A stretch of 64,000 bases of DNA from Harmothoe impar (lineage: Eukaryota > Annelida > Polychaeta > Phyllodocida > Polynoidae), in NCBI GenBank assembly GCA_947462335.1, contig OX381720.1, forward strand, positions 64,253,946-64,317,945, read 5' to 3'. The first letter of the stretch is position 1; each line of letters starts with the position of its first letter. Below are positions 32,036 to 40,978 of this stretch, piece after piece. Made by a program: the position numbers and the translations under genes. Below the pieces are notes generated by a model. The model ran no database searches. It was given only the letters and a program-made list of their open reading frames with translations, and was not told where the DNA came from.

Positions 32036-32435
32036 CTCTCTCCATTCGCAACTCCCACACGACGACCAGCTTGTGACCTAGCGCTTTCAAGTAAGCGCTT
32101 ACTCTAGTCGTTCTGTCGCGTCTCTCCTCCCTCAGTGAAGCGCACTGATATCGGTGCGACGGTATGCACTCACGAGCGTGGAACCAACACCCGTGAAACT
32201 GGAAAACCGTATTAGAGGCCGCGTGAAACCCGTCCACGCGAATTCTCCGACAGCCTACAACCATCTCGCCGCCGTTCAAAGCGTGGCACAGTTTCACGTC
32301 GCGGTCGTGCTCTACGAAGCGTAACCACTCCAAAGCGCTGTGAGAGTTTCTTTGCCTAATTTCGGGCTTGAACTCGGTCTCAGGTCGTCTCACCGCGTAA
32401 TAGCCTGTGCAGTGCGCTTCGCTCATGCAGCGCAT
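32019..32435 (-). pseudogene. PolB fragment 2: palm motif A and TPR1-like region
   Basis: The annotated Met is internal. The same frame is open further upstream to about 32615 and there carries polymerase motif A (GLDANSLYMR, around 32430-32460). Downstream come FHGCWFHARE, a segment often seen between motifs A and B of Polinton polymerases, and KLVVVWE. Both ends run into frameshifts relative to fragments 1 and 3. Confidence 0.85.
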
Positions 32436-32535
32436 GTACAGAGAGTTAGCGTCTAGTCCTAGGATGTGTTGGCACGGTCTCGCTTCTTCGCTGTACTTGT
32501 GCTCCCTTATCCGCGTGGTGCCCTTCTCGTGAAAT

Positions 32536-34782
32536 CTATGGAAGATGATGGAAGGACCGCCGACTAGATTTTCTTTGATCAGAGCGTGGAGGCCGGCGTC
32601 GAACTGGGGGAACGTTGTGAACGCGTAAAGTCAAACCGGCGAGAGAAACTCTGTCTTTCAACATGTCAATGCCGCGATCTTGGAAAAATTTAGCGTGATT
32701 TTTTAGAGCTTCTATGAAAGGTTTGACGTCTTTGTTGTTGTAGTGGATCAAGTAATCTTCCATAGTTTGCATCTTCTCGTCGGACCAAACTTTCTGACAT
32801 GCGGCGTAGTCGGATTCGGACATTTTGACGCCCGTCAGTTTGCTGTCAAAAGCCGATCTCGGTGGCAGCGTTCTGTTTGCCAGTTTCCTGGTAGACGTCA
32901 TCCATTCGTAAGGAAAGTGACCTTTCTCTTCGTTCCTGGTGAAAGCTCGCAAATAGGTCGCGTAGTTGTAACCGGGTGCCAAATAGTTGACTACGTCCAA
33001 GAAAACCGTGTGCTGTGTGTAAACCGCCAAGTATTGATTGCTTCTCTTTATGACGCTGAATTCTTGGTTTCTTCGGTCTCCGGAGGCAAAGAACGAGTGA
33101 AGGCGTATTTTGATGAGGTTCAAGTCGTAACGCCCCGAGTTGAAGCCCACGACTGGAGCTTGACGGATGTATCTCAGAAGACGCTTCTTCAGTTGAACTA
33201 ACGGGTGTCTGGTCTGAGCCGCAGCGAAGCCGCCTGGAGAAGGGGTGAATGTCGCCTCCTCCAGCAGGAGAGCTTCACCTATCGCCGCATCTAACTTCGC
33301 TAACGTCGGTCGGTAAAGTTCTAGCACAGCTTCCCCGATGACTTTGGCCTTCTCGTTTATGTGATTTAAAACTCGGTCCAACAAGGGGTCGGAATCTGCG
33401 TCGGATTCTCTGACAAAGCAGACGGGCCCCTCCCACCCCGGAAAGTCGGATGCGACGCTAGCCGACAAAGGGACGTGATCCCACAGCAGGGACACGTGTT
33501 CCGTTGACGGTTCTTTGCACGGTCTGAAGAAAGCCTCGAAATCGAAGGCGATCTTGTAAGGGTAGATTCCGGAATGTCCGTCGGGGGGAAAAATGGAGAA
33601 GTCTGCTAGCGCTTCGAAAATCGTTCTCGAATTTTGGTAGATGCCAACTACGTAGCGCAACTTGACTTGTCGGCAAGAGGAAAGCTGGTTCCTGTGTCTC
33701 TTCAGCAAGAACTCGGTGGTGAACGCCGCCTTACACTTGCAACATTCGTATATGCCCGCGTACGCGTTGAAGTCCGTGACGAGAGAGACGTGCAAACCGC
33801 CTTTCGCCGTCAGGTGTAGGTTGACTTTACCTCGGGCGGCCAGAGTTCTGGAAGGCGGTCTGATCAGAGTAACGCGTCTTCTCAACTTCCGCCCCGGCAC
33901 TTGACGCGACGCGGTGTAGACCGCTATTTGTACGTCAAACAAGTTCTCTAACGCGGGTAAGTCGCGGATGTTCAGACCCGGAAAGGATTCAGGTGTGGCA
34001 GCGGGACAGAACTGACGTAACAAATCTGAAGCGCGCTTGCTGGTGTTGTATAAGTGAAAGGAAATGCAGCGGAAGATGCAGAGGTTGTCCTTGTTGGGAA
34101 AATCTAACACGCCGCTTCTCTTTCCAACTCGACCGGCCTGAGTGATCCTACCGCCTATGGGGAATTCCCCCGGTCCCATGTAAACGCAAATGTTCAAATT
34201 GGTAGGAAAAAGAACGTGCCACTTGGTGTCAGCGTCGCAAAGTTTCCGTACTTCCTCGCAAGCGACGGTGTTTTCCATCTTTGAGAGGAGCTCTTCCAAA
34301 GTTTCTGAATTAGTTATAGTAGGGAGCGGTTGTATGAGAGTTGCGTTGTTCTGGGAGGCGTGAAAGTTGCGCAGTTTGCTCTTGTCTTCTCTGTGTTGTA
34401 AGAGTAAGCCTACCGAGAAACCCACTTTGTATCTGAATCTTTGTGTCAAGTGAATGCGACGCATAGTATCTACAGCGTCACTCAACTCGCCGGTTGGTAG
34501 CCTGAAGTTTGTTACACTCACGCGAGTCCCGTGCATCCTGACGCCCGTTTGTATCGCAGGCCAATTCGCCGTGAACGTTTCCTCCCCGTTCGGTACAGCA
34601 CGTATGCGCGGAGGGATGGTCACCCCGTCCAGAGATTCGCGTCGACAGGCGATCTTTCGGCAATCGCCTTCGCCGCATAGAGGGCAAAACTTAGGTATTA
34701 CTCTACAATTTTCTACGTGTCTCTCGTGGTTGTACGGTCTTTTAAAAATTTTGAAACACTTTTCGCATACGTACTGCGTCAT
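32536..34782 (-). pseudogene. PolB fragment 1: zinc finger, N-terminal domain and 3'-5' exonuclease
   Basis: 748 codons starting MTQYVCEKCFKIFKRP, a C2H2-type finger. CPLCGEGDCRKIAC follows, and a second finger-like CCKCKAAFTTEFLLKRHRNQ lies near residue 350. LDFPNKDNLCIFRC near 220 is a motif I associate with animal Polinton PolBs. The exonuclease motifs are Exo I FDFEAFF near 412, Exo II FNSGRYDLN near 547 and Exo III YNNKDV near 680. After VSLAGLTL (about 32625) the frame turns into basic junk and stops. The expected continuation is in another frame, so a one-base shift lies near 32605-32630, next to a C5 run. The ATG at 34782 follows a region without a visible TATA box. Confidence 0.9.
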
Positions 34783-34962
34783 GTTTTTTCACTCAGTTAC
34801 CAACTACTTAGCCGTCTAACTATCTATCAATCTATCTGTCTATCTATCTATCAATCTATCTGTCTATCTATCTATCTGTCTGCTGTCTGTGTATCCGTCT
34901 GTCTGTCTCATACAGCGTACGTCAAACGATGTGTGTGTGCGCGCGTGAGCGTTGAGCGTCTC
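34783..34962. other. PolB upstream spacer with (TCTA)n microsatellite
   Basis: 180 bp between the PolB start and the PC4-like gene's stop. It holds an imperfect TCTA/TCTG tetranucleotide repeat (about 34813-34910). Any PolB promoter would be here, but no TATA box is evident, so PolB might be co-transcribed with the upstream minus-strand gene. Confidence 0.6.
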
Positions 34963-36374
34963 TCATTCCGAATCTATACCGAGATATTTGAGAATAATCT
35001 CTGTTTTGTCATCCAACTCTTTGAGCGCTCTGGCGGACAGCGTCACCCCCTGCTGTGTGGGTTTTTTGTCAGGACCTTCGTACTTGCGCACGTGGACGAG
35101 GTTCTTACCGCTGTAGTAGCTCACAGCTGCGTACACTTGGCCCTCCTCATCCAGCACTGCGAACCAGGGGGTGTGATTAGGTCTTCCTTGCGCGGCCGCT
35201 GTGTCGCGTATGCGCACCACTGCGCGGATATCGGCGATGCGTGCTATTAGCTCGCGCAGCGCGTCGGCAGTGAAGTGCACTCGCTTGCTTCTGGTCAGAG
35301 ACGCCTCTTTCACCTGGCCGTCTTTTGTGTAGCGCGGCCTCCTAGACAGTCTAGCCATGTCCTCCCAGATCTCCAGCGTCAAAGCCCCGTCTAAGCAGAA
35401 CTCTAACCTGAGAAGACGGGAGAAGGGTTTCTCTGCTTCTTCTCGTCCATCTCGTTCTTTTTCTTGTATTTTTCTCTTCTTAGTAGGCCTTGTTGTTCTG
35501 GAACTCACCTTAGAACGTTTCAGACCCGCAAGAAGAGTAACACCATCAGCGTGAGCTGAATCAGCAGCAGAACCGATAACAGGAGCAGCGTCAGCGCTGG
35601 TGGTATCCGAGACCTCGTTGTTGGAACAGAGCAGCCACACGCCGTCGGTGCTGAGTGTAGCGGTAGAAGATGAAGCGCCGCCGCCCTCGTAAGGTGGCGG
35701 TGAGGGCAGTCGCCACGGACCGGACGCGCTACCAGTGGAAGTGAGGTCGAAAGCTGGGGAAGAGGGGAGCCGAAAAAATGTACCGTCCGCCCCTTTCCCT
35801 TCGAGTTCTTCGTACGCCTCGTCGTCAGCGTCGTTCTCTGTCTCACCCTGTTGCTGCTGCTCCTCCTCCTCCTCTTCTTCTTGGTTTAGGGGCTGAGTGT
35901 CCGAATAGCTGTAACTCTCAGCGCGAGCGGTGTCGAGGGCGTCGGTCGATGTAGTGGTGGAGGAGAGGGGCTGTGCAACGTGCGGCAGGTCATCAAAATC
36001 ATCAACAGTAGTGGGGAGGTAAAAACCCGGTTGCCAGTACTGCGCTGTGCCAGGAGCGTTGTCGTCAGTAGTAGTAGCCGTAGCAGCAGGTGCAGCAGAA
36101 GCAGCAGCAGCAGCAGCAGCAGCAGACGCAACAGTAGCAGGCGCAGCAGCCTCAGCAGGTGCAGCCGTAGCAGGCGCAGCAGTAGCAGGTGCAGCAGCAG
36201 CAGCAGCAGCAGCCGCAGCCCGAGGATCACCAGCAGCAGCAGCAGCAGCAGGCGGGGCGGCAGTAGCAGCGGCAGCGCGCTTAGCAGCAACCTGTACCGT
36301 CGCGAGTGTAACAACGTCGCTAGCACGACGACTACTACCAGTAGTACTACTACCACTACTACTACTACTACTAG

Positions 36375-36405
<31 letters not shown>

Positions 36406-36579
36406 GCTGCGAGCGCTCGCTACAGCGGGAGGGTGATAAGACCAAGCGGCTGCGGCGGTAGTCTCATTTTCAGTAGCAAGAGGAGGCACTGACGCTAAAC
36501 GAGCGCTGTTCCGCGTAGTCTTCTTGTTCTTGAACTTGCTTAGATCCTTGGACGGCGCTAGGTGTTGTCTTTTGCTCAT
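34963..36579 (-). CDS. Low-complexity protein with NLS and two tandem PC4-like DNA-binding repeats
   Basis: 538 codons from the ATG at 36579, which has a strong Kozak context (CCACCATGA). A longer reading to 36603 would need a TTG start. Residues 57-80 are poly-Ser and about 85-175 Ala-rich, encoded by trinucleotide repeats. An acidic Gln/Glu stretch follows, then a basic PTKKRKI likely nuclear signal at 365-372. The C-terminus has two repeats resembling the ssDNA-binding PC4/p15 coactivator fold: 389-455 (LTLEIWED ... LTRSKRVHFTADALREL) and 470-534 (VYAAVSYYSGKNLVHVRKY ... PTQQGVTLSARALKEL). The second fits the PC4 pattern (GK-L-DIREY ... P..KGISL) well, the first less well. A likely role is single-stranded DNA binding in replication or late transcription of the element. 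The frame is intact. Confidence 0.8.
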
Positions 36580-36638
36580 GGTGGTGACTGTAGAGAGCAG
36601 CAAAAGAATGAGTGAGTGAATGGAGGTTTCCAGGCCCC

Positions 36639-36646
36639 TTATATAC
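36639..36646 (-). promoter_or_regulatory. TATA box of the PC4-like gene
   Basis: On the minus strand TATATAAG lies about 60 bp upstream of the ATG at 36579, leaving room for a short 5' UTR. Confidence 0.6.
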
Positions 36647-36661
36647 GACTTCTCGCTTCTG

Positions 36662-37023
36662 GAGCTAAGCTACTTACTGCCCCTGTTCAGCTGCGGCCGG
36701 CTGGCCGGCGGCCATTCACAAAGAGAAACAAAAGACATAAGGCATGACGTTTTCAGCTGGATCCCTTTCCCCCCTTTTGAGAGATCGACTGTCATGAGCT
36801 AAGCTACTTACCACCCTGTTCAGCAATTCAACGCGCATTAGCTGTATAAAGGATTAAGCGGTTGCTGCCGCCGACTGACCGGCGGCCATTCACAAAGAGA
36901 AACAAAAGACATAAGGTATGACGTTTTCAGCTGGATCCCTTTCCCCTCTTTTTTGAGGGATCCACTGTCATGAGCTAAGCTACTTACCACCCTAACGCGC
37001 GTTAGCTGTATAAAGGATTAACG
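36662..37023. repeat. Direct repeats in the divergent promoter region
   Basis: GAGCTAAGCTACTTAC starts at 36662, 36796 and 36972. Between them CGGCCATTCACAAAGAGAAA, GACGTTTTCAGCTGGATCCC and ACTGTCATGAGC recur, giving two near-complete ~135-175-bp units and a partial third. CTGTATAAAGGATTAA (TATAAA at 36845 and 37009) is present in the last two. A duplicated control region between divergent genes. Confidence 0.85.
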
Positions 37024-37511
37024 GTGATGAGCTTAGAGTGTGTATACAAAAAAACTACAGGAGGCGTGTGGCGTGAAGCAGGACCCCCTAAGACGAACGT
37101 GTCTGTCTGTGAGTAGAGGCGTGTGCATGTGGTGAGCGACTTAAGTGTAAGACAAAAAAAAATCACCGCCTCCTGCCGTGGTGAGTAGACCAGGCCGGCC
37201 GGCGGCGGCCGGCTAGTTCAATAGGGAGGGGTGACAGCTGACTAAGGCTGTGCATGAAAAAATCCGATTTTCACCTGACCTCTGACGTTTGTTACAATGA
37301 ATGTCAGAGGGAGGGAGACGTCCTCAGGTAGGGGGTAGGAGGTAAGGCTATGGATGAGGAAAAAACACCGTTTTCAGCTGGTCTCCACGGATAGCGATGA
37401 CATACCCCTCGTCATCTAAGCTCTTAAGGAGCGGAGCGGCTGAAAAAGCGTCATGCGGACAGGTCGCTAGACAGCTGGAGTGCTGTTGGAAATAGGATTA
37501 AACTCCCTCTG
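37024..37511. other. Element intergenic region upstream of the death-domain gene
   Basis: About 490 bp without a convincing frame. It includes a GC-rich GGCCGGCCGGCGGCGGCCGG segment (37194-37213) and two AAAAA..CCG/AC.GTTTTCA words near 37258 and 37365. Probably control DNA. Confidence 0.5.
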
Positions 37512-37518
37512 TATAAAA
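37512..37518 (+). promoter_or_regulatory. TATA box of the death-domain gene
   Basis: TATAAAA at 37512-37518, about 112 bp before the ATG at 37630. Transcription would start near 37540, and the leader contains a CCACCACC/CCGCCG run. Confidence 0.6.
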
Positions 37519-37629
37519 GCTCTGATTTCTGTTGGAAAAAAACCATATAGCCTCTGACCACAGTAACGTCTACTACCACCACCATCGCCACCACCGCCGC
37601 CGCCGCCGCCGCCGACAAGACGAGACGAG

Positions 37630-38370
37630 ATGGCTCAAGCTATTCCACTTTCAAGCTCGCCTTCACCGCCTTGTCCACCTGAAAAAAAGTTAATGCGGCT
37701 TGACGACGTGAGACACGCGAGGCAGACCGATGGGGAGAACAGAGAGGTAGGACAGCGGCGCTTAGCATATAGCGACACCTTGCTTCGTCAACTAGGTAAA
37801 GAGTTGAGCGGATCTTGGAGAGAGTTGGGTAGTAGCTTAAAAGTTACCGCCGCCCGTATGGATGCTCTAGTAGAGCGCAGTGTCAAGACACCGGAGGAGC
37901 TGTGTACGGCGATGTTCCGAGTCTGGTGGGGTGAAACCCCGCATCGTCATAGATGGGGAGAGCTCGGTTGCGTCTTCACCCGCATTAGACGCGTGGAACT
38001 GTTGGCTCAGTGGATGTCCCTTCTCCACAGACAGGGGTTGGATTTCGAAAACCCCGACTTGCGCGCGATGCATAAGCACTTGGGCACCCTCGGCAGACGT
38101 CTAGGTAGCAGGTGGAAAGAGGTGGGGGACCATTTAAAATTGTCGCCTGAGAGGTTAGATAAGATCGCTGAAGAATGCGAATACGGAGGAAGTCCCGCTG
38201 AGTGGGCCTTCCGAGTGTTGAAAATGTGGCAAGATGAAGCTGACGGTGCCGGCGGTACGCCTTTTGAACTCCTTCGAGTGTTGACTGAGGACATGGGAAA
38301 GTTTGACCTCGGCATCGCGATATTACTTGACTTTATCAAGCAAGAAACAACGAGAACGACGGACATGTGA
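37630..38370 (+). CDS. Tandem death-domain protein
   Basis: 246 codons. The ATG is in good context (GAGATGG). After a proline/serine-rich start there are two death-fold repeats. DD1 is at about 48-130 (LGKELSGSWRELGSSLKVTA ... LCTAMFRVWW) and DD2 at about 143-232 (LGSRWKEVGDHLKLSPERLD ... WAFRVLKMW ... ELLRVLTEDMGKFDLG). The W-x-E-L/V-G, L-x-(6)-I/L and W motifs match canonical death domains, DD2 better than DD1. No caspase, TIR, kinase or membrane domain is present, so it is adaptor-like or decoy-like. Death domains mediate homotypic assembly in apoptosis and Toll/NF-kB signalling (family knowledge). A mobile element carrying one may block or redirect host cell death (inference). Transcribed opposite to PolB from its own promoter; the frame is intact, and the stop abuts the TIR. 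Confidence 0.88.
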   Translation: MAQAIPLSSSPSPPCPPEKKLMRLDDVRHARQTDGENREVGQRRLAYSDTLLRQLGKELSGSWRELGSSLKVTAARMDALVERSVKTPEELCTAMFRVWWGETPHRHRWGELGCVFTRIRRVELLAQWMSLLHRQGLDFENPDLRAMHKHLGTLGRRLGSRWKEVGDHLKLSPERLDKIAEECEYGGSPAEWAFRVLKMWQDEADGAGGTPFELLRVLTEDMGKFDLGIAILLDFIKQETTRTTDM

Positions 38371-39036
38371 ATTGTTGTGTTTTATTTTCATACGTCTTCT
38401 TTATTAGTAAGTAAAACAAAATATTATAACATTTAAGACGCGTGTCCTCTTAAAGTGTCACTTCCTCCAGTCGCAGCTGATCGCCTAATCGAGGCACGTG
38501 ATAAACAAAAAAAAATGAAGAGACACGCTTCTTCCTCTCGAGAGGAAGAAGCGTGTCTCTCGATTGAAATCTTTTCTTTTCTTTTTTTCTTAAAAGAGAC
38601 AAACACCCCTTAGAGTGCCCCCCCCCACCCGCCCAATGCATCCTAAAAGCGCCCCCCTCCCCATGCATCTTAAAGGGGCCCCCCCTCCCCCTCCCCCCCT
38701 CCCCTCCCCTCCCCTCCCCTCCCCTCCCCTCCCCTCCCCTCCCCTCCCCTCCCCTCCCCCCTTATACACTCTAAAGAATGCTTCTACCTAGTTCAATAAG
38801 TCACTTCCAGTCGCTCGTAAAACAATAAAAAATGAAAAAAAAACGTATATCGTAGTGTTTTTTATTAGTTTACCGAAAAAAATAAGAGACTCGCCTCCTC
38901 CTCCTTCTCCTCCTCCTCTCCTTCTCCTCCTTCTCCTTATCCTCCTCCTCCTCCTCCTCCAAAAAAAAAAAAAATCACATTTTAAAGCGCGTGACCCCTT
39001 AAAGACGCTCATCTCTTCATTAAGTCGCGTGACGTC

Positions 39037-39067
<31 letters not shown>

Positions 39068-39627
39068 CTTCTTCTTCTTCTTCTTCTTCTTCTTCTTCTT
39101 CTTCTTCTTCTTCTTCTTCTTCTTCTTCTTCTTCTCCTTCTTCTTCTTCTTCTTCTTCTTCTTCTTCTTCTTCTTCTTCTTCTTCTTCTTCTTCTTCTTC
39201 TTCTTCTTCTTCTTCTTCTTCCGGTCACGTGATCAATCAGGTCACTTCCGGTCACGTGATCCTCAATGAGGTCACTCACTTCCGGTTGGCCATTAGGTCA
39301 TGTGACGTCACTTCCGGTCACGTGACTCATCAGGTCACTTCCGGTCACGTGATCCTAAATTAGGTCATATGACGTCACTTCCGGTCCCCTAAGTAGGTCA
39401 TATGACGTCACTTCCGGTCCATAAGTAGGTCATATGACGTCACTTCCGGTCACGTGACCAAATGGCGGCCTCTGATTGGCTAACTACGTCACGTGACGTC
39501 ACCACTAATCCCCTAAGTAGGTCACTTCCGGTCACGTGACCAAATGGAGGCCTCTGATTGGCTGCAGGTCGATTGAGTAATAAACAGTAGTTAACCATAG
39601 TCCCGTTCCGATACATACTATACTACT
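38371..39627. repeat. Right terminal inverted repeat, expanded
   Basis: 1,257 bp, inverted relative to 30023-30581 at both its inner edge (38371-38420) and its outer part (39217-39627). The extra ~700 bp is a 42-bp palindrome, C-rich and CCCCT runs (38611-38760), CCT runs (38896-38960), a (CTT)n run (39040-39220) and repeated TTAAAG(A/C)GCG(T)G segments. About nine CTTCCGG words with CACGTGA and TGACGTCA mirror the left repeat. Long Arg or Leu frames across the CTT run are artefacts. Confidence 0.88.
38519..38560. repeat. Perfect 42-bp palindrome
   Basis: The arm AGAGACACGCTTCTTCCTCT is followed by the centre CG and its exact complement, with CTCGAG at the midpoint. No counterpart is seen in the left TIR. 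It could form a cruciform or a strong RNA hairpin about 150 nt after the death-domain stop codon. Confidence 0.9.
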
Positions 39628-39633
39628 TATAGA
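39628..39633. repeat. Right target-site duplication TATAGA
   Basis: Directly follows the right end of the element (...TACTACT) and repeats 30017-30022. Confidence 0.85.
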
Positions 39634-40512
39634 TATGTTACATAGAGCATGAATAATTTTTCTCAGACCATTTCCGATATGTATTCATTGAGTCATATGT
39701 GTTTAAAAATGGCAAGATCACTAATATGTACCTTTGTCACAAATGCTATACGTCAAATGATGCTATGGATTGATTATTAGTGGTCCAATCCTCTTGTAAC
39801 TTGAAACATATATTACACAAAGCATGTCAATACCATAAGATTAACCTTATTTTTTATAAAGCTTACCAGTATATGTTTATGATGGGTGGTTTCCTATTTC
39901 TGTATCTTTATTTGTCTGTCCTCCAGAGCCATGTAAAGATAGGCATTTCTTCTGCTGAGTATTGGCGGTTTCACAGTTGTGCAGAGCTCATGCGAGGTAC
40001 CTAGTTCTACACACATTATGTCGCGTCACTGCTAACCTTTAGGGAGGAACGAGTTGTGCCTCCAGGCCTCATATCTTTAATGGCGGCAAAGTGCATTAAT
40101 GCAGTATCCCTTTTTGGCGTCATAATACATGTACATGAATGACACCCTCTTGGGTAACTCTCCAGGGCTGCTTCCATCATGCTGACCCTTTGAAAATGTA
40201 TCAATCCCACAAGTTCAGTATGATGCAATTTGAATACAGCTCTGGTGAGTTACTTACCAGGGCTTCATTCATGTATTATGCCGACCAAGGACATTGTACA
40301 CAAAATCACTATCTGGCACTAAAGGGGGCCACGCACACTTAACCACAAAGTAGACTAGAACAGTACTAGAAATATGAATGGTATACGCTTGGTGGTTATT
40401 CCTTTTTAAAGAGTTAATGGGACCAAAATGTAATGATAACAAATGTAGCCGTCGTAGCGAACTACGTTGACTAAGCCTCCCCTTACCTGGTAGGAACTCT
40501 GGGTGGAGAAAA
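39634..40512. other. No gene recognised; dispersed repeat copy
   Basis: At 40148-40275 the words TAACTCTCCAGGGCTGCTTC, ATCATGCTGACCCTTTG and GAGTTACTTACCAGGGCTTC belong to the dispersed CCAGGGCTGCAT family (see 54640-54835). Nothing else recognised. Confidence 0.5.
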
Positions 40513-40554
40513 AGGTCTTTGAAGTAGATGTCAGTGCAGTACCTGAACACAGCA

Positions 40555-40712
40555 TTACAGGTAGGAGATGTTCAGGTAGATGAGGGGCCTTGTAGTAGAC
40601 ACAGCACCAGTCTACATCTACAGCATCTCTAGTTAAAGGTAGGAGATGTTCAGGTAGATGAGGGGCCTTGTAGTAGACACAGCACCAGTCTACATCTACA
40701 GCATCTCTAATT
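40555..40712. repeat. ~78-bp tandem duplication
   Basis: GGTAGGAGATGTTCAGGTAG through CATCTACAGCATCTCTA occurs twice in direct succession, virtually identical. Its start is related to 22975-22996. Confidence 0.9.
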
Positions 40713-40764
40713 GATCTGCTGTATTCAGACTGAGATGTACTGCTGATTTTGTAATTGCACCAAA

Positions 40765-40978
40765 GCCCAAAAAACGAAGGTGTGTTTCAGGTAACATGGC
40801 AAGAAAATGTAGGGTCGGTAGGTCGATTTTTATTTTATTTTTTAAAACGATTTGTTTTAACATAAAAATACCAAATTGACCAAAAAAGGGTAAAAATATA
40901 AAACGTAGGGTCGGCCCTTTATAGAGTTGGTTGGGTGACCTGAAACAAACCTTTTTTATGGCCCAAAATCATGTTTTT
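40765..40978. mobile_element. ~210-bp MITE, GGTGTGTTTCAGG family
   Basis: The left end GCCCAAAAAACGAAGGTGTG + TTTCAGGTAAC is mirrored by GGTGACCTGAAACAAACC + TTTTTTATGGCCC at the right. The word GTAGGGTCGG occurs near both ends. Other copies or fragments lie near 42110, 47533 and 50418. Confidence 0.78.

Larger units (their letters stand above)
30023..39627. mobile_element. 9.6-kb Polinton/adintovirus-like element with PolB, PC4-like and tandem death-domain genes
   Basis: The ends AGTAATATAGTATG and CATACTATACTACT are inverted repeats, start AG and end CT, and are flanked by TATAGA on both sides. The terminal repeats extend inward to 30581 on the left and 38371 on the right. Inside are a protein-primed PolB (34782-30683, minus, two frameshifts), a PC4-like protein (36579-34963, minus) and a tandem death-domain protein (37630-38370, plus). 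Full Polintons are 15-20 kb and encode integrase, ATPase, protease and capsid proteins. None is visible here and no gap is large enough. It could be a minimal non-autonomous Polinton, a virus-derived plasmid-like element or an internally deleted adintovirus copy. Confidence 0.88.

Noticed and set aside
30683..34782. Programmed ribosomal frameshifting in PolB
   Set aside because: Two shifts at sites without a clear slippery heptamer and downstream structure. Mutation or sequencing error is simpler.
35886..36492. Leu-rich, Ser-rich and Ala-rich frames on both strands
   Set aside because: Shadows of the trinucleotide repeats that encode poly-Ser/poly-Ala in the PC4-like gene.
38788..39279. Poly-Arg and poly-Leu open frames
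   Set aside because: Translation of the CTT/GAA run inside the right TIR.
30023..39627. A complete adintovirus or full Polinton genome
   Set aside because: No integrase, packaging ATPase, protease or capsid frame was found on either strand, and the remaining gaps are too short or repetitive.
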